Assembly: GCF_003114855.1 (NCBI RefSeq)
Contig: NZ_BFBB01000004.1
Location: 248,001 to 312,000, forward strand
Length of the DNA: 64,000 bases
Direction of reading: 5' to 3'
From: Leptospira ryugenii
GTDB taxonomy: Bacteria > Spirochaetota > Leptospiria > Leptospirales > Leptospiraceae
Positions 26,070 to 36,324 of the stretch are shown piece by piece; positions within the stretch are counted from its first letter, which is position 1; each line of letters starts with the position of its first letter. The notes below the pieces were generated by a model that did not search any database, was not told the DNA's origin, and saw only the letters and a program-made list of their open reading frames with translations. The position numbers and the translations under genes were made by a program.

Positions 26070-27608
26070 CTATGGCAACTCGGTCGAAGGGAATACCTTT
26101 AGTTTGAAATTTTGCCGTGCACTGTCATTGATATCTGGAAGAATCCTTTCTCCTCGGATCACTTTTCCTGTACACACTTCCTTTAGTATCGTATAATGAG
26201 TCTTTTGTGGGTTTGCATCATTTGTTTCGAAGGCCACACTCTCATAGGCTCCGCTAGAAGCTCTGATTTTGGCAAGCACCCTTTGCAAACCACCTGTGCC
26301 TGTTCCCGTTTCCGCTGCACCCAATCCCGTATAACGACCCGCATTTGGTGATAACAAAGTAGAATAGACAAGATCGTTAGACCTACCATACAAAAGTGGG
26401 ATTGGGAATCCCTCGGGTAAAGAGGAGGAGGACCCCAAATAGGTATGCCACAGGTTGGCCCCATTTTGGTCTAACTTTTGGTAGTAGTAGTTTTTGGTTG
26501 AACCCGCTATACCTTGGAAAGGACTTACAGGGCTACCAAACGTATCAGAAAATCGGCCCAAAGTGTAGAACTGGTTACCTGCTAAAAGCAAAGTTTCTAC
26601 CCCACCATTGGTAGAACTACCTCCCGGCCCTTGGTATGAGATCCAGCTAATGCTTTGGTTGGATTCAATCTTCAATAAAAAAGAACGGGTAAAACCTAAT
26701 GCAGGATGTCCAGTCGCTCCATTCATATTTCCTGTCGTTGATCCACCTAAATAGATCACATTACCATCGCGAGCTGTGCTTAGGGGAGATTCACTTCCGG
26801 AACTCGTGATGTAGGTTTGTTTGATGGGTGATCCAGAACCGTTCACTATGCCATACAAAATGTCTGTATCTGCGGTTGCACCTTGGGAAGTGTTGGTTAC
26901 TGCCGGAAATTCACTAAAAGTTTGGTGCCCAGCCGTTCCATTGAGAGTGGCAAACAAATGGATTTGGTCCAAGTCATCGATCTCAAAAGCGCTTGAATTG
27001 TTCAAATCACTGGAATCAAAATAGGTATGCCATTTGCGAAGACCCGTTTGGTCATACCGTACCACCATAAAAGCTGCAGACCCTAGACCAGCTGCTTTTG
27101 CTGACAAAGCACCAGCTTGCTCTGTGATCACATCGTCCGCAATGCCAATATCACCATTCGAAAACAGTTTGACTGACAATCGTGAGCTATTGACAACCTC
27201 TCCTAAATAATCAAGCCAAACAATGTCCCCCGTTTTGCCATCTAACTTAGCAAGAAAGCCATTGTAAAAGGGAGCAGATCCAATGGTCTCTGAAAAGTTA
27301 AAATTCTTTCCCGATCCTAAATTTTCTGTAGTGAATCCGGTGATGACGATATCTTCATTCGGTAAACCTTTAGCATCCGTTATATAAACAAGAAAAGATC
27401 CATTCCCAATCGACTTTTCCCAACGAGTTGTCGTATTACAAATAACAGGTGAAGGAACCGGAGTGAGCAAAGTGCGTAAGAGATTTGTTAAAAAAAAGGC
27501 TTGCGACTTTGGATCTCCCGCATTGGAAAAATCTAGTTTCCCGCAGGATAGATACAAGATAGCAAAAAGTAATACAGAGATTCTGGGAAATATAGGATAC
27601 ATTTTCAT
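26070..27608 (-). CDS. Lipoprotein with SBBP-like beta-propeller repeats
   Basis: I take ATG 27608 (MKMYPIFPRISVLLFAILYL) with AAAGG upstream; ATGs at 27614 and 27644 are alternatives. The signal ends at YLSC and the mature part begins with a variant of the shared tag, CGKLDFSNAGD, in which the second cysteine is glycine. Repeats such as WLDYLGEV, WHTYFDSS, WISYQGPGGSSTNGG and WHTYLGSSS spaced at 50-90 residues match SBBP/YncE-like propeller blades. A surface or periplasmic binding protein is likely. A C-terminal cysteine (EVCTGK) is unpaired in the repeat region. Confidence 0.8.
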   Translation of the reverse strand: MKMYPIFPRISVLLFAILYLSCGKLDFSNAGDPKSQAFFLTNLLRTLLTPVPSPVICNTTTRWEKSIGNGSFLVYITDAKGLPNEDIVITGFTTENLGSGKNFNFSETIGSAPFYNGFLAKLDGKTGDIVWLDYLGEVVNSSRLSVKLFSNGDIGIADDVITEQAGALSAKAAGLGSAAFMVVRYDQTGLRKWHTYFDSSDLNNSSAFEIDDLDQIHLFATLNGTAGHQTFSEFPAVTNTSQGATADTDILYGIVNGSGSPIKQTYITSSGSESPLSTARDGNVIYLGGSTTGNMNGATGHPALGFTRSFLLKIESNQSISWISYQGPGGSSTNGGVETLLLAGNQFYTLGRFSDTFGSPVSPFQGIAGSTKNYYYQKLDQNGANLWHTYLGSSSSLPEGFPIPLLYGRSNDLVYSTLLSPNAGRYTGLGAAETGTGTGGLQRVLAKIRASSGAYESVAFETNDANPQKTHYTILKEVCTGKVIRGERILPDINDSARQNFKLKVFPSTELP

Positions 27609-27768
27609 AAGCATACACCTTTCACAGGCTACTATTATTAACAAAAGATGGTATTCTTTTTATCACAAGAGCAAAAGCATCCTCTTCAAATTCTCTTCCA
27701 TCCCAATATTTCTTCTCCATGCAGTAAACTCGTACATATACTAAATTCTAATGTTCGAAAGTGTGAAT

Positions 27769-28341
27769 TCAGTCAAGATGGTTTTTAACATCAGGTTGAG
27801 AGAGAGTCTCTATGGCAAAATGATCTAGATCTTTGCATACATAGACTCGGTCTCGGCTGGGTGGGATACAGAAAAAGATAGAGTTATGTTCATCGCGTTC
27901 CTTTAGAACTGGCGAAATGGGAAGATAAGCCCCCAATCTTTGGAAGAACTTTCGTTTGTCACCCTTTGGATGATACGTTTGTATGGGAAGTTCCTTTTTG
28001 TACGCTTGGAGAGAGTCCTCCGCATGGTCTACTGGTATGTTTTCATCCATCACAAGGTAGAGAAAGGAGATGTTTTGTCCTTCTCTTGCCTTTCGGAATG
28101 CCTTTAGCTTTGCCAGAGCCAAAGGGCATTGCTTTGTGCATCCAACGATACCTGGGTATACAATGAGCCATGCCTTTGGGTCTATCGAATGAAATTCATC
28201 TTTACAAAACGTACACTCAACAAAAGAAATCTCTTTGCTTTTCAGAGAAAAGCAGACAAAAAAAGAGGCACATAGGAGGAAAGCGAGAACAAAGGAAAAA
28301 ACAAAATTATTTAGATAAAAACTTTTCTTCATCATCTTCAA
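27769..28341 (-). CDS. SCO1/SenC-like thioredoxin-fold protein
   Basis: A membrane anchor ([19 protein letters not shown]) is followed by a thioredoxin-like domain with C-x3-C in [16 protein letters not shown] and a distant histidine in DEHNSIFF, matching the copper ligands of SCO proteins (C-x3-C and a later DH). An additional C-x2-C (VECTFCKDE) lies between anchor and domain. SCO proteins deliver copper to cytochrome oxidase or act as thiol sensors. The start lies inside the 3' end of the chemotaxis-receptor gene (35-bp overlap; ATG 28335 or 28332 would reduce it), which implies coupled translation. Confidence 0.72.
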   Translation of the reverse strand: MKMMKKSFYLNNFVFSFVLAFLLCASFFVCFSLKSKEISFVECTFCKDEFHSIDPKAWLIVYPGIVGCTKQCPLALAKLKAFRKAREGQNISFLYLVMDENIPVDHAEDSLQAYKKELPIQTYHPKGDKRKFFQRLGAYLPISPVLKERDEHNSIFFCIPPSRDRVYVCKDLDHFAIETLSQPDVKNHLD

Positions 28342-29863
28342 TGGTTTGTTTCAAGTGTTGTATCGAATGTCTAAGCGATTTAAAAATACCATCGGCCGTA
28401 TCAATCTTTGTCACTAACTCCATCGTCATTTGTAAATGGTTTTGGGTATTTTCATTCAATTGGGCAATGGCAGAAGAAATATCTGCCAAACTTTGTGTTT
28501 GTTCTTTCGTGGAAAGACTCATCTCCTCAGCAATTTTTAATAAAACATCCAAGGCATCTTTTTGGTCTTCGAAAGCACGTAAGTTAGATTGGATCGATTC
28601 AGCAAGGTGTCGGATCCCATCTTCAGAAGCGATGATAGAGCGGACAAATGTTTCGACTGTTTGGTTAATTGAATTTGATTTTGAAAAACTCAATTGAATC
28701 GCTTGTTTAATCTTGGATGAAATATTCGAAATATTCTTGGTTGCTTCCGCAGTAGAGTCAGCTAACTTAGATATTTCGGCGGCTACCACTGCGAATCCTC
28801 TTCCCGCATCGCCAGCCCTTGCTGCTTCGATAGAGGCATTCAAGGAGAGAAGGTTGACTTTATCTGCTATACCAGAAATCAATTCCAATATTTCTTCCAT
28901 CCTATCTGAATCATCCACAGCTATTTGCATTGATTTGTAGAGATCTATAAATTCGATTTCCGTTTTTCGCACTCGGTCTGCAGATTCTTGGATCTTTGCC
29001 CGCATACCTTCGAGGGAATCTACAAATCCAGAGGTGAGTTGAAATAATTTGGAATTTAGCGCATCTACTGCTTTCACCTCCTTAATTTGTTCTTGTGAGC
29101 CATTTAAGATGAGTTGGCTTGCAGCAGATGTTTGTTCTGTAGAGGCAGAAATAGATTCCATGGAACTAGATTGGCTACGAAAGGAGATGTCAAACTCATG
29201 CAATTGTTTTGATATGATATCTGAATTTTTGGAAAAATGATTGGATCCTTCTGTAACAGCATCAACGGCTTCACGAACTCCAGACATAACTGTTTCTAAA
29301 TTATTTTGTAAGGTCACTTGTGTTTTCAATTCTAGATAAGATCGGTAGGAAAAAAAGGCAAGCACCGCGGTTTCAAATACAACAAAAATGGCATGAATGA
29401 AAACAATCTCTAAACCAGTTCCATAGCCATAGACGATCAAAGGACTACCAAAAACGGATACTCCTGCCTCTTGGATATAATTGCCGATTAGGTGGTGCAA
29501 TGCGATGGTGAGTGCAGCCACAGGGAGAATCTTCCAATCTTCGTAGATAAATAAAATGGCAAGGCCAGAGAATACATGGAAATGCATTTCGATCCTTCCC
29601 GCTTGGGCTTGGATCAACACGGCGCTGAAGAGCATAGTCGTGACAGCATTCCAAACCCTTAGGAAAAGTGTATCTTTTGCGATAAAAAAGAAAAAGAGAG
29701 ATATGAGTGATAGCAAAAAGGATGCAGTGCTAACAAGGAGAGTTGAACCATAGCCTAAAGAAAATAGGTAGACGACAGGAGTGTGCAAGATAAACACCCA
29801 AACGAAGAAAATATCGATCTTTCTTCTCCTCTGCCTTAAGATCATCTGAAGTTTTTCTTCCAT
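28307..29863 (-). CDS. Methyl-accepting chemotaxis protein with six-helix membrane sensor
   Basis: About six hydrophobic helices fill residues 15-185, and there is no large periplasmic domain. The membrane part has histidines in [11 protein letters not shown] and [12 protein letters not shown], a pattern of a membrane sensor found with MCP and GGDEF outputs that might bind metal or haem. The output part has the canonical tip ([38 protein letters not shown]) flanked by long coiled coils. The gene overlaps the start of an SCO-like gene, so the receptor may sense copper or respiration; that is inference. Confidence 0.92.
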   Translation of the reverse strand: MEEKLQMILRQRRRKIDIFFVWVFILHTPVVYLFSLGYGSTLLVSTASFLLSLISLFFFFIAKDTLFLRVWNAVTTMLFSAVLIQAQAGRIEMHFHVFSGLAILFIYEDWKILPVAALTIALHHLIGNYIQEAGVSVFGSPLIVYGYGTGLEIVFIHAIFVVFETAVLAFFSYRSYLELKTQVTLQNNLETVMSGVREAVDAVTEGSNHFSKNSDIISKQLHEFDISFRSQSSSMESISASTEQTSAASQLILNGSQEQIKEVKAVDALNSKLFQLTSGFVDSLEGMRAKIQESADRVRKTEIEFIDLYKSMQIAVDDSDRMEEILELISGIADKVNLLSLNASIEAARAGDAGRGFAVVAAEISKLADSTAEATKNISNISSKIKQAIQLSFSKSNSINQTVETFVRSIIASEDGIRHLAESIQSNLRAFEDQKDALDVLLKIAEEMSLSTKEQTQSLADISSAIAQLNENTQNHLQMTMELVTKIDTADGIFKSLRHSIQHLKQTIEDDEEKFLSK

Positions 29864-30104
29864 AGAAACTCCTTTCGTATCTCAAGCTTTTCCTTTCTAG
29901 GGAACAGAGCTAGTAAAAAAGAGATAAATTACTATATGTTCATATATTAAAATTATAAATTATCAATAAAAGCAGACATTTTCTAAAAACTATCTTCAAC
30001 TGCTGGTTTTTTCGTGAATTGTGTCTCATTTGTGTGAATCGGGGAAAGGATTAGCCAACCCACAGAACTGGTGTGAGCTGTGAATCGGCTAGCCTTCGCA
30101 TCAT
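29864..30104. promoter_or_regulatory. Intergenic region upstream of the six-helix chemoreceptor
   Basis: No gene is visible. The strip from 29925 to 29985 is extremely AT-rich and probably holds the promoter of the minus-strand receptor gene. Two direct copies of GTGAATCGG occur (30035-30043 and 30081-30089). No terminator with a U-run is evident for the DoxX-like gene on the right. Confidence 0.3.
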
Positions 30105-30464
30105 TTAACTTTCAGAGATACCAAATTGTGTCCTTGGGTGAAGGAAAAACAATACCAAAGTCATCACAAAAAAGAGACTCGCGGGTGCGATGGAGGGAAG
30201 AACATCTCCGTGGCCTAAATGAGATCCAATGGCTCCTGAAAAGATTCCAAAGAGTATAACCAAACTGGGCAAACGGTATTTCGAAAACCAAATGCTGATC
30301 CCAAGAACTACCTCTAAGAGACCCAAGAGTCGAGTGAATCCCTCACCGTAGTGAAGATTCGCCATGTTTTGCAGCATCTGTTCTGCTCCGATTACCTTCA
30401 TGCCCCCAAAGACAAGACAACCCAAAGTCGTAAAGCCTAATAATCCAGTACCTATCCATTTCAT
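30105..30464 (-). CDS. DoxX-like small membrane protein
   Basis: The product has 119 residues and four hydrophobic helices: LGFTTLGCLVFGGMKVIG, FTRLLGLLEVVLGISIWF, LVILFGIFSGAIGSHLGHG and IAPASLFFVMTLVLFFLHP. The G-L-L-E-V-x-L-G motif in the second helix and the layout are those of DoxX-like proteins. It is divergent from an Rrf2 regulator gene with about 120 bp of palindrome-rich DNA between, so it is the likely regulatory target. Confidence 0.82.
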   Translation of the reverse strand: MKWIGTGLLGFTTLGCLVFGGMKVIGAEQMLQNMANLHYGEGFTRLLGLLEVVLGISIWFSKYRLPSLVILFGIFSGAIGSHLGHGDVLPSIAPASLFFVMTLVLFFLHPRTQFGISES

Positions 30465-30480
30465 ATTCTATCCTCTCAAT

Positions 30481-30561
30481 AAATGTATTTTTGATAAGTA
30501 CATTTAAAACCGATTAATTGCAACTATAAAAATTACATTTTTTATAGTTTTCAGAAACTAT
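30481..30561. promoter_or_regulatory. Palindrome cluster between DoxX-like and Rrf2 genes (candidate operators)
   Basis: Three inverted repeats overlap: AAATGTA (30481-30487) with TACATTT (30499-30505); AACTATAAAAA (30522-30532) with TTTTTATAGTT (30539-30549); and ATAGTTT (30544-30550) with AAACTAT (30555-30561). The ACTAT/ATAGT half-site thus appears three times in a row beside the Rrf2 start at 30582. This suits binding of dimers of the Rrf2 protein to both divergent promoters. Confidence 0.55.
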
Positions 30562-30581
30562 CCGTTGGAAACTCTATTCCT

Positions 30582-31001
30582 ATGGTTGAGACCAAGTTTG
30601 CCGTCAGTATCCATCTACTCACTGCCCTCGCCTACAATCCTGGGAAATGGATGAGCTCCGAGGAGCTGTCCAAAAGTCTTTGCACCAACCCGAGCTTTGT
30701 GCGGAAGCTGATAGTAGATTTAGCGCGAGCAGAGCTGATCCAATCTCTTCGTGGAAAGGCAGGAGGAGTGCAATTGGCAAAAAAGCCTTCATCGATTGAT
30801 CTATCTGAAATATATCTTGCCGTTTCAGAACACAATCGGATCGAAATTCCTCACAAAGAGCCATATACAGATTGCCCAGTGAGTTGTGCTATGGGAAATA
30901 TCTTGTCAAAGGTTTCTACAAAAGTAGAAGAGGATATCATCCAATCACTTAAGAAAACAAAATTAAGTGAACTCGTACAACAAGTACCAAAACAATCTTA
31001 G
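30582..31001 (+). CDS. Rrf2 family transcriptional regulator
   Basis: The winged helix is typical of Rrf2: FAVSIHLLTALAYNPGKWMS, SEELSKSLCTNPSFVRKLIV, and the wing LRGKAGGVQLAKKPSSIDLS. Cysteines are present in SLCTNP and in DCPVSCAMG, but they do not form the three-cysteine cluster of IscR or NsrR, so an Fe-S cofactor of that kind is not supported. A two-cysteine thiol switch (C-x3-C) is possible. It is divergent from the DoxX-like gene it probably controls. Confidence 0.88.
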   Translation: MVETKFAVSIHLLTALAYNPGKWMSSEELSKSLCTNPSFVRKLIVDLARAELIQSLRGKAGGVQLAKKPSSIDLSEIYLAVSEHNRIEIPHKEPYTDCPVSCAMGNILSKVSTKVEEDIIQSLKKTKLSELVQQVPKQS

Positions 31002-31144
31002 GTAAAGCACTCAGAATTGAATGTCCTTCCGAGTGCTCTCCTTTTATAGCTGAATATTCTATAAATAAATTTCTAAATCAGAGTTTCCTCGAGAACGTAT
31101 TCGTCTATAGTTTGTATCTTTGGAAAAGAAATAAAAATAAATAG

Positions 31145-33193
31145 ATGGCTATGATCGAAAAAGTATTATCTCATTACAGGCTTAAACTTCAATTTACCTT
31201 TCTCTTATCAGCACTTGGTATCCCACTCATTGTCTTCTTTCTATACGGAGTGCACAGTGCCTATGATCAGTATCTAATCTCTGAAAATGTTGTGAATCTA
31301 GTTCGGTTTTCAAAATCCATCGCCAAAGTCATCCATGAAACACAGAAAGAAAGAGGCAAAAGCAATATCTATGCAGCAGCTTTCAATGCCAATGTAAAGG
31401 CTGAGCTAGACCAACAAAGAAAAATAGCAGATACGGAGTGGGCCGGCCTGGAAAAACTCTCCTCGGAAGAGTTTACCGATAAAACATTTGCTTTGAAACG
31501 GATCCGTTCGGTCTGGTTGAATGAACGTGATCGATTGGATACATTCGGTAGAACACCCGAAGAAATCCAAAAAGAGTATACAGCCATATTAACAGATCTC
31601 TTGAAACTAGCCGAACTACAAACGGCGGCCGGTGAGTCAGTGTATTCTGATCGTATCCGCCAAATGAATCTATTTTTCCTTTGGAAAGATAGTGCGGGAC
31701 AACTCCGCTCCAATCTAAATGTTTCCTTAACAAAAAAAGAGTTCACAAAGGAAAGATACAACCTTTGCCTTTCTGCACTTGCCCAGATGCAATTCATTAC
31801 GGCTCTTTTTGAAAACTCCAGCATCTCCTCACGGGTAAAAGATTTTGTGAAACAATACTATGAAGGGAAGTATTTAGACATTACCACCTTCTTATCCGAA
31901 CAGAGAGACCGACTCCCAGAGATCAGCCAAGAAGAGTGGTGGAAAATCTCTACAGAAAAGATGGACCTACTCCAAAGCTTTATTCTCTCCGAAGCAGACC
32001 TTCTCCTCCAAGAGGCTGAAATGGAACGCACTGCCAACCTAAACTTCTTACTCTTTTTTACACTTCTCTCTAGCTTTGCCTTTGCTATCTCCTTTTTCAT
32101 TGCACAAAGTGTTGCAGGAAGGATCAACCGAGAGCTAGGTTTGGTGTCCCTTGCTATGAAGGAATCAGAAAATGGAAAATTAAACATTTGGAAAGCAAAG
32201 GAAGGCAAGGATGAAATCTCAAGTCTCTCTCGCTCCTTCTCTTCCTTATCTACCATTTATCGAGATTTGATCACACAACTCCAAGGTAACGTGCAAGAGA
32301 CAAAGAGCATCAGTGATGAATGTGTTTCCTTAGCAGACAACTTCCAAAAAACTTCACTTTCGATTGCTTCGGGTTCCGAAGAAATCTCTGCCGCTTCCGA
32401 AGAGATTTTATCCCAAACAGATTCCGTAAAAATGGCCATCGAAAACTCGGAAAAGAACGTTCAAAATATCAAAACAGATATATTAAGATCGAGCCAGATC
32501 GCATCCGAAATCAATCGGCTCATCCAAAGGCTATCGCAAAACGCAGACGTACTGGAAGCTAATGCACAGCACGGCTCACAGATGATGGTCCAACTCAAAC
32601 GACAGATGTCAGATATCCAAAACCATTCGGTTGAGATCAACCAAGTACTCAAAATGATCTATGAGATCTCTGGCAAAACAAACCTCTTGTCTTTAAATGC
32701 GGCTATTGAAGCGGCACGTGCCGGTGAATCTGGTAGAGGATTTGCTGTGGTTGCTGATAGCATTGCCAACTTAGCTCAGAATTCGGCAAACTCTGTAAAA
32801 CAAATTGAAACCATTATCCAAAAGTTGAATGATTCCATAAGCATAGGTGCCTCCAATATCGAAGAAAATCTAAACTCTTTAGAAAAGATCAACAGTAGCA
32901 CAAGTGACAACCACAACCAAATCAAAGAGGTCTCCAACCAAGTGGAAACATCCGTGGAATCAGCCAATTTGATTGAGACCCAAATCCTCGAAATTTCAGA
33001 ACGATTTTTAGAAATCAAACAAGCAACGGAAGAAAATAGCGAAGCCATCAAATCCATACAGCAAGGCATCAGTGCTATGTCAGAGGAAGCAGAAGAGCTA
33101 AGTAGAGACACCACTCACTTAAGAGGACGCATGAATCTCTTAGAGGAAAGTAACCAAAACCTATTGAATCGTATTTCCTTTTTCAAAACTTGA
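31145..33193 (+). CDS. Methyl-accepting chemotaxis protein with NIT-type sensor domain
   Basis: One membrane helix lies near residues 15-38 and another near residues 298-322, enclosing a helical extracytoplasmic domain of about 260 residues. Its first helices read [30 protein letters not shown], the E-R-G-x-[ST] pattern of NIT (nitrate/nitrite-sensing) domains. A HAMP-like segment follows ([16 protein letters not shown]), then the MCP signalling domain with [20 protein letters not shown]. It probably sends attractant or repellent signals to CheA; nitrate or nitrite is a guess from the family. The PAS kinase gene follows after 120 bp. Confidence 0.9.
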   Translation: MAMIEKVLSHYRLKLQFTFLLSALGIPLIVFFLYGVHSAYDQYLISENVVNLVRFSKSIAKVIHETQKERGKSNIYAAAFNANVKAELDQQRKIADTEWAGLEKLSSEEFTDKTFALKRIRSVWLNERDRLDTFGRTPEEIQKEYTAILTDLLKLAELQTAAGESVYSDRIRQMNLFFLWKDSAGQLRSNLNVSLTKKEFTKERYNLCLSALAQMQFITALFENSSISSRVKDFVKQYYEGKYLDITTFLSEQRDRLPEISQEEWWKISTEKMDLLQSFILSEADLLLQEAEMERTANLNFLLFFTLLSSFAFAISFFIAQSVAGRINRELGLVSLAMKESENGKLNIWKAKEGKDEISSLSRSFSSLSTIYRDLITQLQGNVQETKSISDECVSLADNFQKTSLSIASGSEEISAASEEILSQTDSVKMAIENSEKNVQNIKTDILRSSQIASEINRLIQRLSQNADVLEANAQHGSQMMVQLKRQMSDIQNHSVEINQVLKMIYEISGKTNLLSLNAAIEAARAGESGRGFAVVADSIANLAQNSANSVKQIETIIQKLNDSISIGASNIEENLNSLEKINSSTSDNHNQIKEVSNQVETSVESANLIETQILEISERFLEIKQATEENSEAIKSIQQGISAMSEEAEELSRDTTHLRGRMNLLEESNQNLLNRISFFKT

Positions 33194-33314
33194 TCAGATA
33201 CAATAGGTAAGAGATCACAATGATGAATCAAAAAAGATAAGATTTGGTTGATCTTCAGAAGGTGCCTCAATATTTGATACAAACCAAAGTGTTAGAATAT
33301 TTGCACGTCATTAT

Positions 33315-35249
33315 ATGAAGCCTGAAACCACCTTAGGAGCAATTATAGATAAACTCCCCGTAATGTATTTACAATATACATTTTATCCGGATGGTACAAG
33401 TCAGATATTTTATGTGAGCGATGCTGTACGTGATATATATGGTATCGAACCAGAAAAGGCATTACAAGATGCTTCCCTATTGTGGTACCAGATTGACCCA
33501 GAGCATATCTCAGTGCTGTTAGACAAAATCAACCAATCAGCAAAACTAGACAAGAGTTGGTCACATGTTTGGAAGATACGTCAAAAGACAGGCAAACAGC
33601 TTTGGGTGTATGGGCAGGCAACGCCGGAAAGACAATCGGATGGCTCTATCCTTTGGAATTCAATCACTCTGGACATCACAGAATACCAATCCCACCAAGA
33701 AAGACTGATCCAAAATGCATCAATTAGCAAAGCGATTTTAGACCAAATCCCGGATGCCATCTTCTCCTTGGACAGAAACTTATGTTATACCTCATTTAAT
33801 GAAAGCCATAGACAATATATGAAATCACTGTATGGCCATGACATTTCCATCGGACAAAATGCCATTGCACTACTTCCAGAAGGAGAGATCCGCGATTCCG
33901 CATTGGAAAAACTCAAAAAAGCCTTTGCAGGTGAGATCGTTTCAGAAACCGCCTTCCATGGAAATTCCGAAGATGCAAGGCAAGCTTTTGAACTCAGGCA
34001 CAATCCCATCTATGACCAACACCAATCTGTCATTGGTGTCGCCATTCTAGCCATTGAAAATACAGACCAAGTCAAAACTTGGAAAGAGTTAGAAGAGCTC
34101 AATCATAAATTAAAAGATTCTAATGCAGAATTGAAATCAATAGAGCTTGAATTACAAAAACAAAAAGATGCACTCGAACAAAGCGAACGCAAATACCGTC
34201 AACTTGTCGAATCCCAAACTGAATTCGTTACCTTATCTGATCCCGATACCAAGATAGAATTTGCAAATGCCGCCTTACAAAAAGCATTGGGACTTGCCGA
34301 GAGTGAGATACTCGGGAAACGATGGAAGGACTTTGCGATTCCCGAAGACTTACACATGATAGAAGAAAAGATATTGAGTCTTGATCCAGACCATCATATT
34401 TTTCTTTGGGAAAATCGCGACAAAAGGGCAAATGGTGAGTTGGGTTGGACAGCATGGATCAACCAAGGCATCTTTGATGAAGGTGGAAATCTCATCAAAA
34501 TCCACTCGGTCGGACGGGATATTACCGAACTAAAAAATTCTTACCAACAAGCACTTGACCTCCTCTCTGTTAGTTCAGAGCAGAATAAAAAACTAAAAAA
34601 CTTTACTTACATTGTTTCACACAATCTTCGTTCCCATTCTGCCAATATCAAAGGCATATTAGAACTTTTACAATTGTCTGTAGACCCAGAAGAAAAAAAC
34701 AAACTATTTGACCTCTTACATTTTAGTGCGAATCGATTGGAGGAAACAATCCACAATCTAAATGAAATTTTAACCATCCAAGAGAATAACCTTCGGATCA
34801 TGGTAAGAATCAATCTAGGTAATGAGATCAAAAAAACCCTAGATGTACTGACAAATGTCATTGCAAGTACAAAATGTACGATCCATTTAGAGATCGAACA
34901 CAACATTTTCGTAAAAGTTATCCCTGCCTACCTGGAAAGTGTTCTTCTCAATGTGATTGGCAATGCCATTAAATACAGAAGCCCAGTCAGAGATCCGAAA
35001 GTATGGATTCGAACTGAGGAAACTGCAGAGTATTTGGTATTGCAGATTGAAGATAACGGATTGGGAATTGATCTTTCGAAATATGAAAACAAAATCTTTG
35101 GTATGTACAAAACCTTCCATGGCAATGAAGATGCAAAGGGATTTGGACTTTACCTAGCTAAAACACAGATGGAATCAATGGGTGGAAAGATAAACGTTCA
35201 AAGTGAGGTAAACAAAGGATCTACATTTTCCATCTATTTCCAAAAATAA
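33315..35249 (+). CDS. Cytoplasmic multi-PAS sensor histidine kinase
   Basis: There is no membrane segment. Three PAS-like units occur (residues about 10-125, 132-255 and 290-405), for example SKAILDQIPDAIFSLDRNLC and KYRQLVESQTEFVTLSDPDT with the PAC-like VGRDITELK. The dimerisation helix holds the phospho-accepting histidine in FTYIVSHNLRSHSANIKGIL. The ATP-binding domain has the N box NVIGNAIKYRSP, G1 IEDNGLGIDL, F box KIFGMYKTFH and G2 KGFGLYLAK. No response regulator gene is adjacent, so its partner is elsewhere. The FNR-type box at 35255 follows its stop. Confidence 0.92.
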   Translation: MKPETTLGAIIDKLPVMYLQYTFYPDGTSQIFYVSDAVRDIYGIEPEKALQDASLLWYQIDPEHISVLLDKINQSAKLDKSWSHVWKIRQKTGKQLWVYGQATPERQSDGSILWNSITLDITEYQSHQERLIQNASISKAILDQIPDAIFSLDRNLCYTSFNESHRQYMKSLYGHDISIGQNAIALLPEGEIRDSALEKLKKAFAGEIVSETAFHGNSEDARQAFELRHNPIYDQHQSVIGVAILAIENTDQVKTWKELEELNHKLKDSNAELKSIELELQKQKDALEQSERKYRQLVESQTEFVTLSDPDTKIEFANAALQKALGLAESEILGKRWKDFAIPEDLHMIEEKILSLDPDHHIFLWENRDKRANGELGWTAWINQGIFDEGGNLIKIHSVGRDITELKNSYQQALDLLSVSSEQNKKLKNFTYIVSHNLRSHSANIKGILELLQLSVDPEEKNKLFDLLHFSANRLEETIHNLNEILTIQENNLRIMVRINLGNEIKKTLDVLTNVIASTKCTIHLEIEHNIFVKVIPAYLESVLLNVIGNAIKYRSPVRDPKVWIRTEETAEYLVLQIEDNGLGIDLSKYENKIFGMYKTFHGNEDAKGFGLYLAKTQMESMGGKINVQSEVNKGSTFSIYFQK

Positions 35250-35254
35250 AATCA

Positions 35255-35294
35255 TTGATCTAGATCAAACGATAAACACTCCTCATCCTATTAT
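35255..35294 (+). promoter_or_regulatory. FNR/CRP-type box and -10 element before the arginine-deiminase-like gene
   Basis: The palindrome TTGATCTAGATCAA (35255-35268) matches the FNR consensus TTGAT-N4-ATCAA exactly. A -10-like TATTAT lies at 35289-35294. With transcription starting 6-7 bases later, the box centre falls near -40, the class II activation position. A Crp/Fnr gene lies just downstream of the target. The site itself is clear; its user is inferred. Confidence 0.65.
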
Positions 35295-35346
35295 AGGACT
35301 TCTCATGCTTTTCTCATAAGGACAATCAAGCCATAGAGGCATTTGT

Positions 35347-36324
35347 ATGGCTGTCTTCAATGAATATGGCAAATTAAAAGAAGTAATTCTTGGGATCTCA
35401 TCAAAAATCTATTCCCATGATGAATTGCCCAAAGAAATGGTATCTGGTTTAAGGATTAGGGATAGATTGCTCTATCCAATTGCTCATTTCTTATTTGGTG
35501 ATAGGCCACTCCCCCATTACCTAACAAAACAATACGAAACAGAACTCAATATCCTAGAAAAAGTTTTAAAAAATCATGGTGTCATAGTCCATCGTTTAGA
35601 GGCAATCGAACCAAAACAAGAAGAACCAAGAGGTTTGATCCAGATGTTTGCCAGAGATCCCGCAATGATGATTGGAAATCATTTTCTATTTGGGAATTTG
35701 CAAATACCGATGCGAAAAAAAGAAAGGAGAGGCTATCATTCTCTTCTCACCTCATTCCAATCAAAAGTTATCAAAATAGATTCAATCGATCTAGATTCGG
35801 ATACTTTTTTAGAAGGCGGCGATGTGTTGCTTGATTATCCTTACGTGTTTGTTGGGGTAAATACCTATGCATCCAATGAAAAGGGGATAGAATGGTTACA
35901 GAGAAAACTGGGCAATCGATACACTGTTGTTCCTGTTTATCTTTCCGATCCTACGATTATGCATCTAGATTGTTGCTTAACTTTGATCGGCAAAAACCTG
36001 GCTATCATCCATAAAAATTCCATCAAACTCCCTCTTCCTTTCCCACTCAACCAATATGATTTCATTGAGTTAGATGATGATGAGAGAAAGGAGCTTGCGG
36101 GAAATGTTTTGGTCCTAGATCCAAAAACCATCATTCTACAAAAAAGACATAGCAAACTACAAACAAAACTGGAAGAAAAAGGATTTAAAGTAATCAGTTT
36201 AGAATTTACGGAACATGCAAACTCGCATGGCGCATTTCGATGTGCAACCTGTCCGGTTGATCGTGAAACAATGCAATCCAAACATCTAAAAGGAGATTTG
36301 TTATGGGGATTTTTGACTTTTTAA
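35347..36324 (+). CDS. Arginine deiminase/amidinotransferase superfamily enzyme
   Basis: The guanidino-enzyme core is visible: FARDPAM (D104), FLEGGDVLL (E156, G-D), IMHLDCCLTLIG (H206, D208) and the C-terminal nucleophile in SHGAFRCATCP (C299). These are the Asp/Glu-His-Cys residues of arginine deiminases, dimethylarginine hydrolases and amidinotransferases. At 325 residues it is shorter than ADI (about 410) and near amidinotransferase size. It should hydrolyse or transfer the amidino group of arginine or a relative. An FNR-type box lies upstream and a Crp/Fnr gene follows. Confidence 0.85.
   Translation: MAVFNEYGKLKEVILGISSKIYSHDELPKEMVSGLRIRDRLLYPIAHFLFGDRPLPHYLTKQYETELNILEKVLKNHGVIVHRLEAIEPKQEEPRGLIQMFARDPAMMIGNHFLFGNLQIPMRKKERRGYHSLLTSFQSKVIKIDSIDLDSDTFLEGGDVLLDYPYVFVGVNTYASNEKGIEWLQRKLGNRYTVVPVYLSDPTIMHLDCCLTLIGKNLAIIHKNSIKLPLPFPLNQYDFIELDDDERKELAGNVLVLDPKTIILQKRHSKLQTKLEEKGFKVISLEFTEHANSHGAFRCATCPVDRETMQSKHLKGDLLWGFLTF

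Noticed and set aside
30000..30104. GC-containing inverted segments (GGCTAGCC and TTGGCTA) as a terminator for the DoxX-like gene
   Set aside because: Pairing is short and interrupted and no U-run follows on the minus strand.
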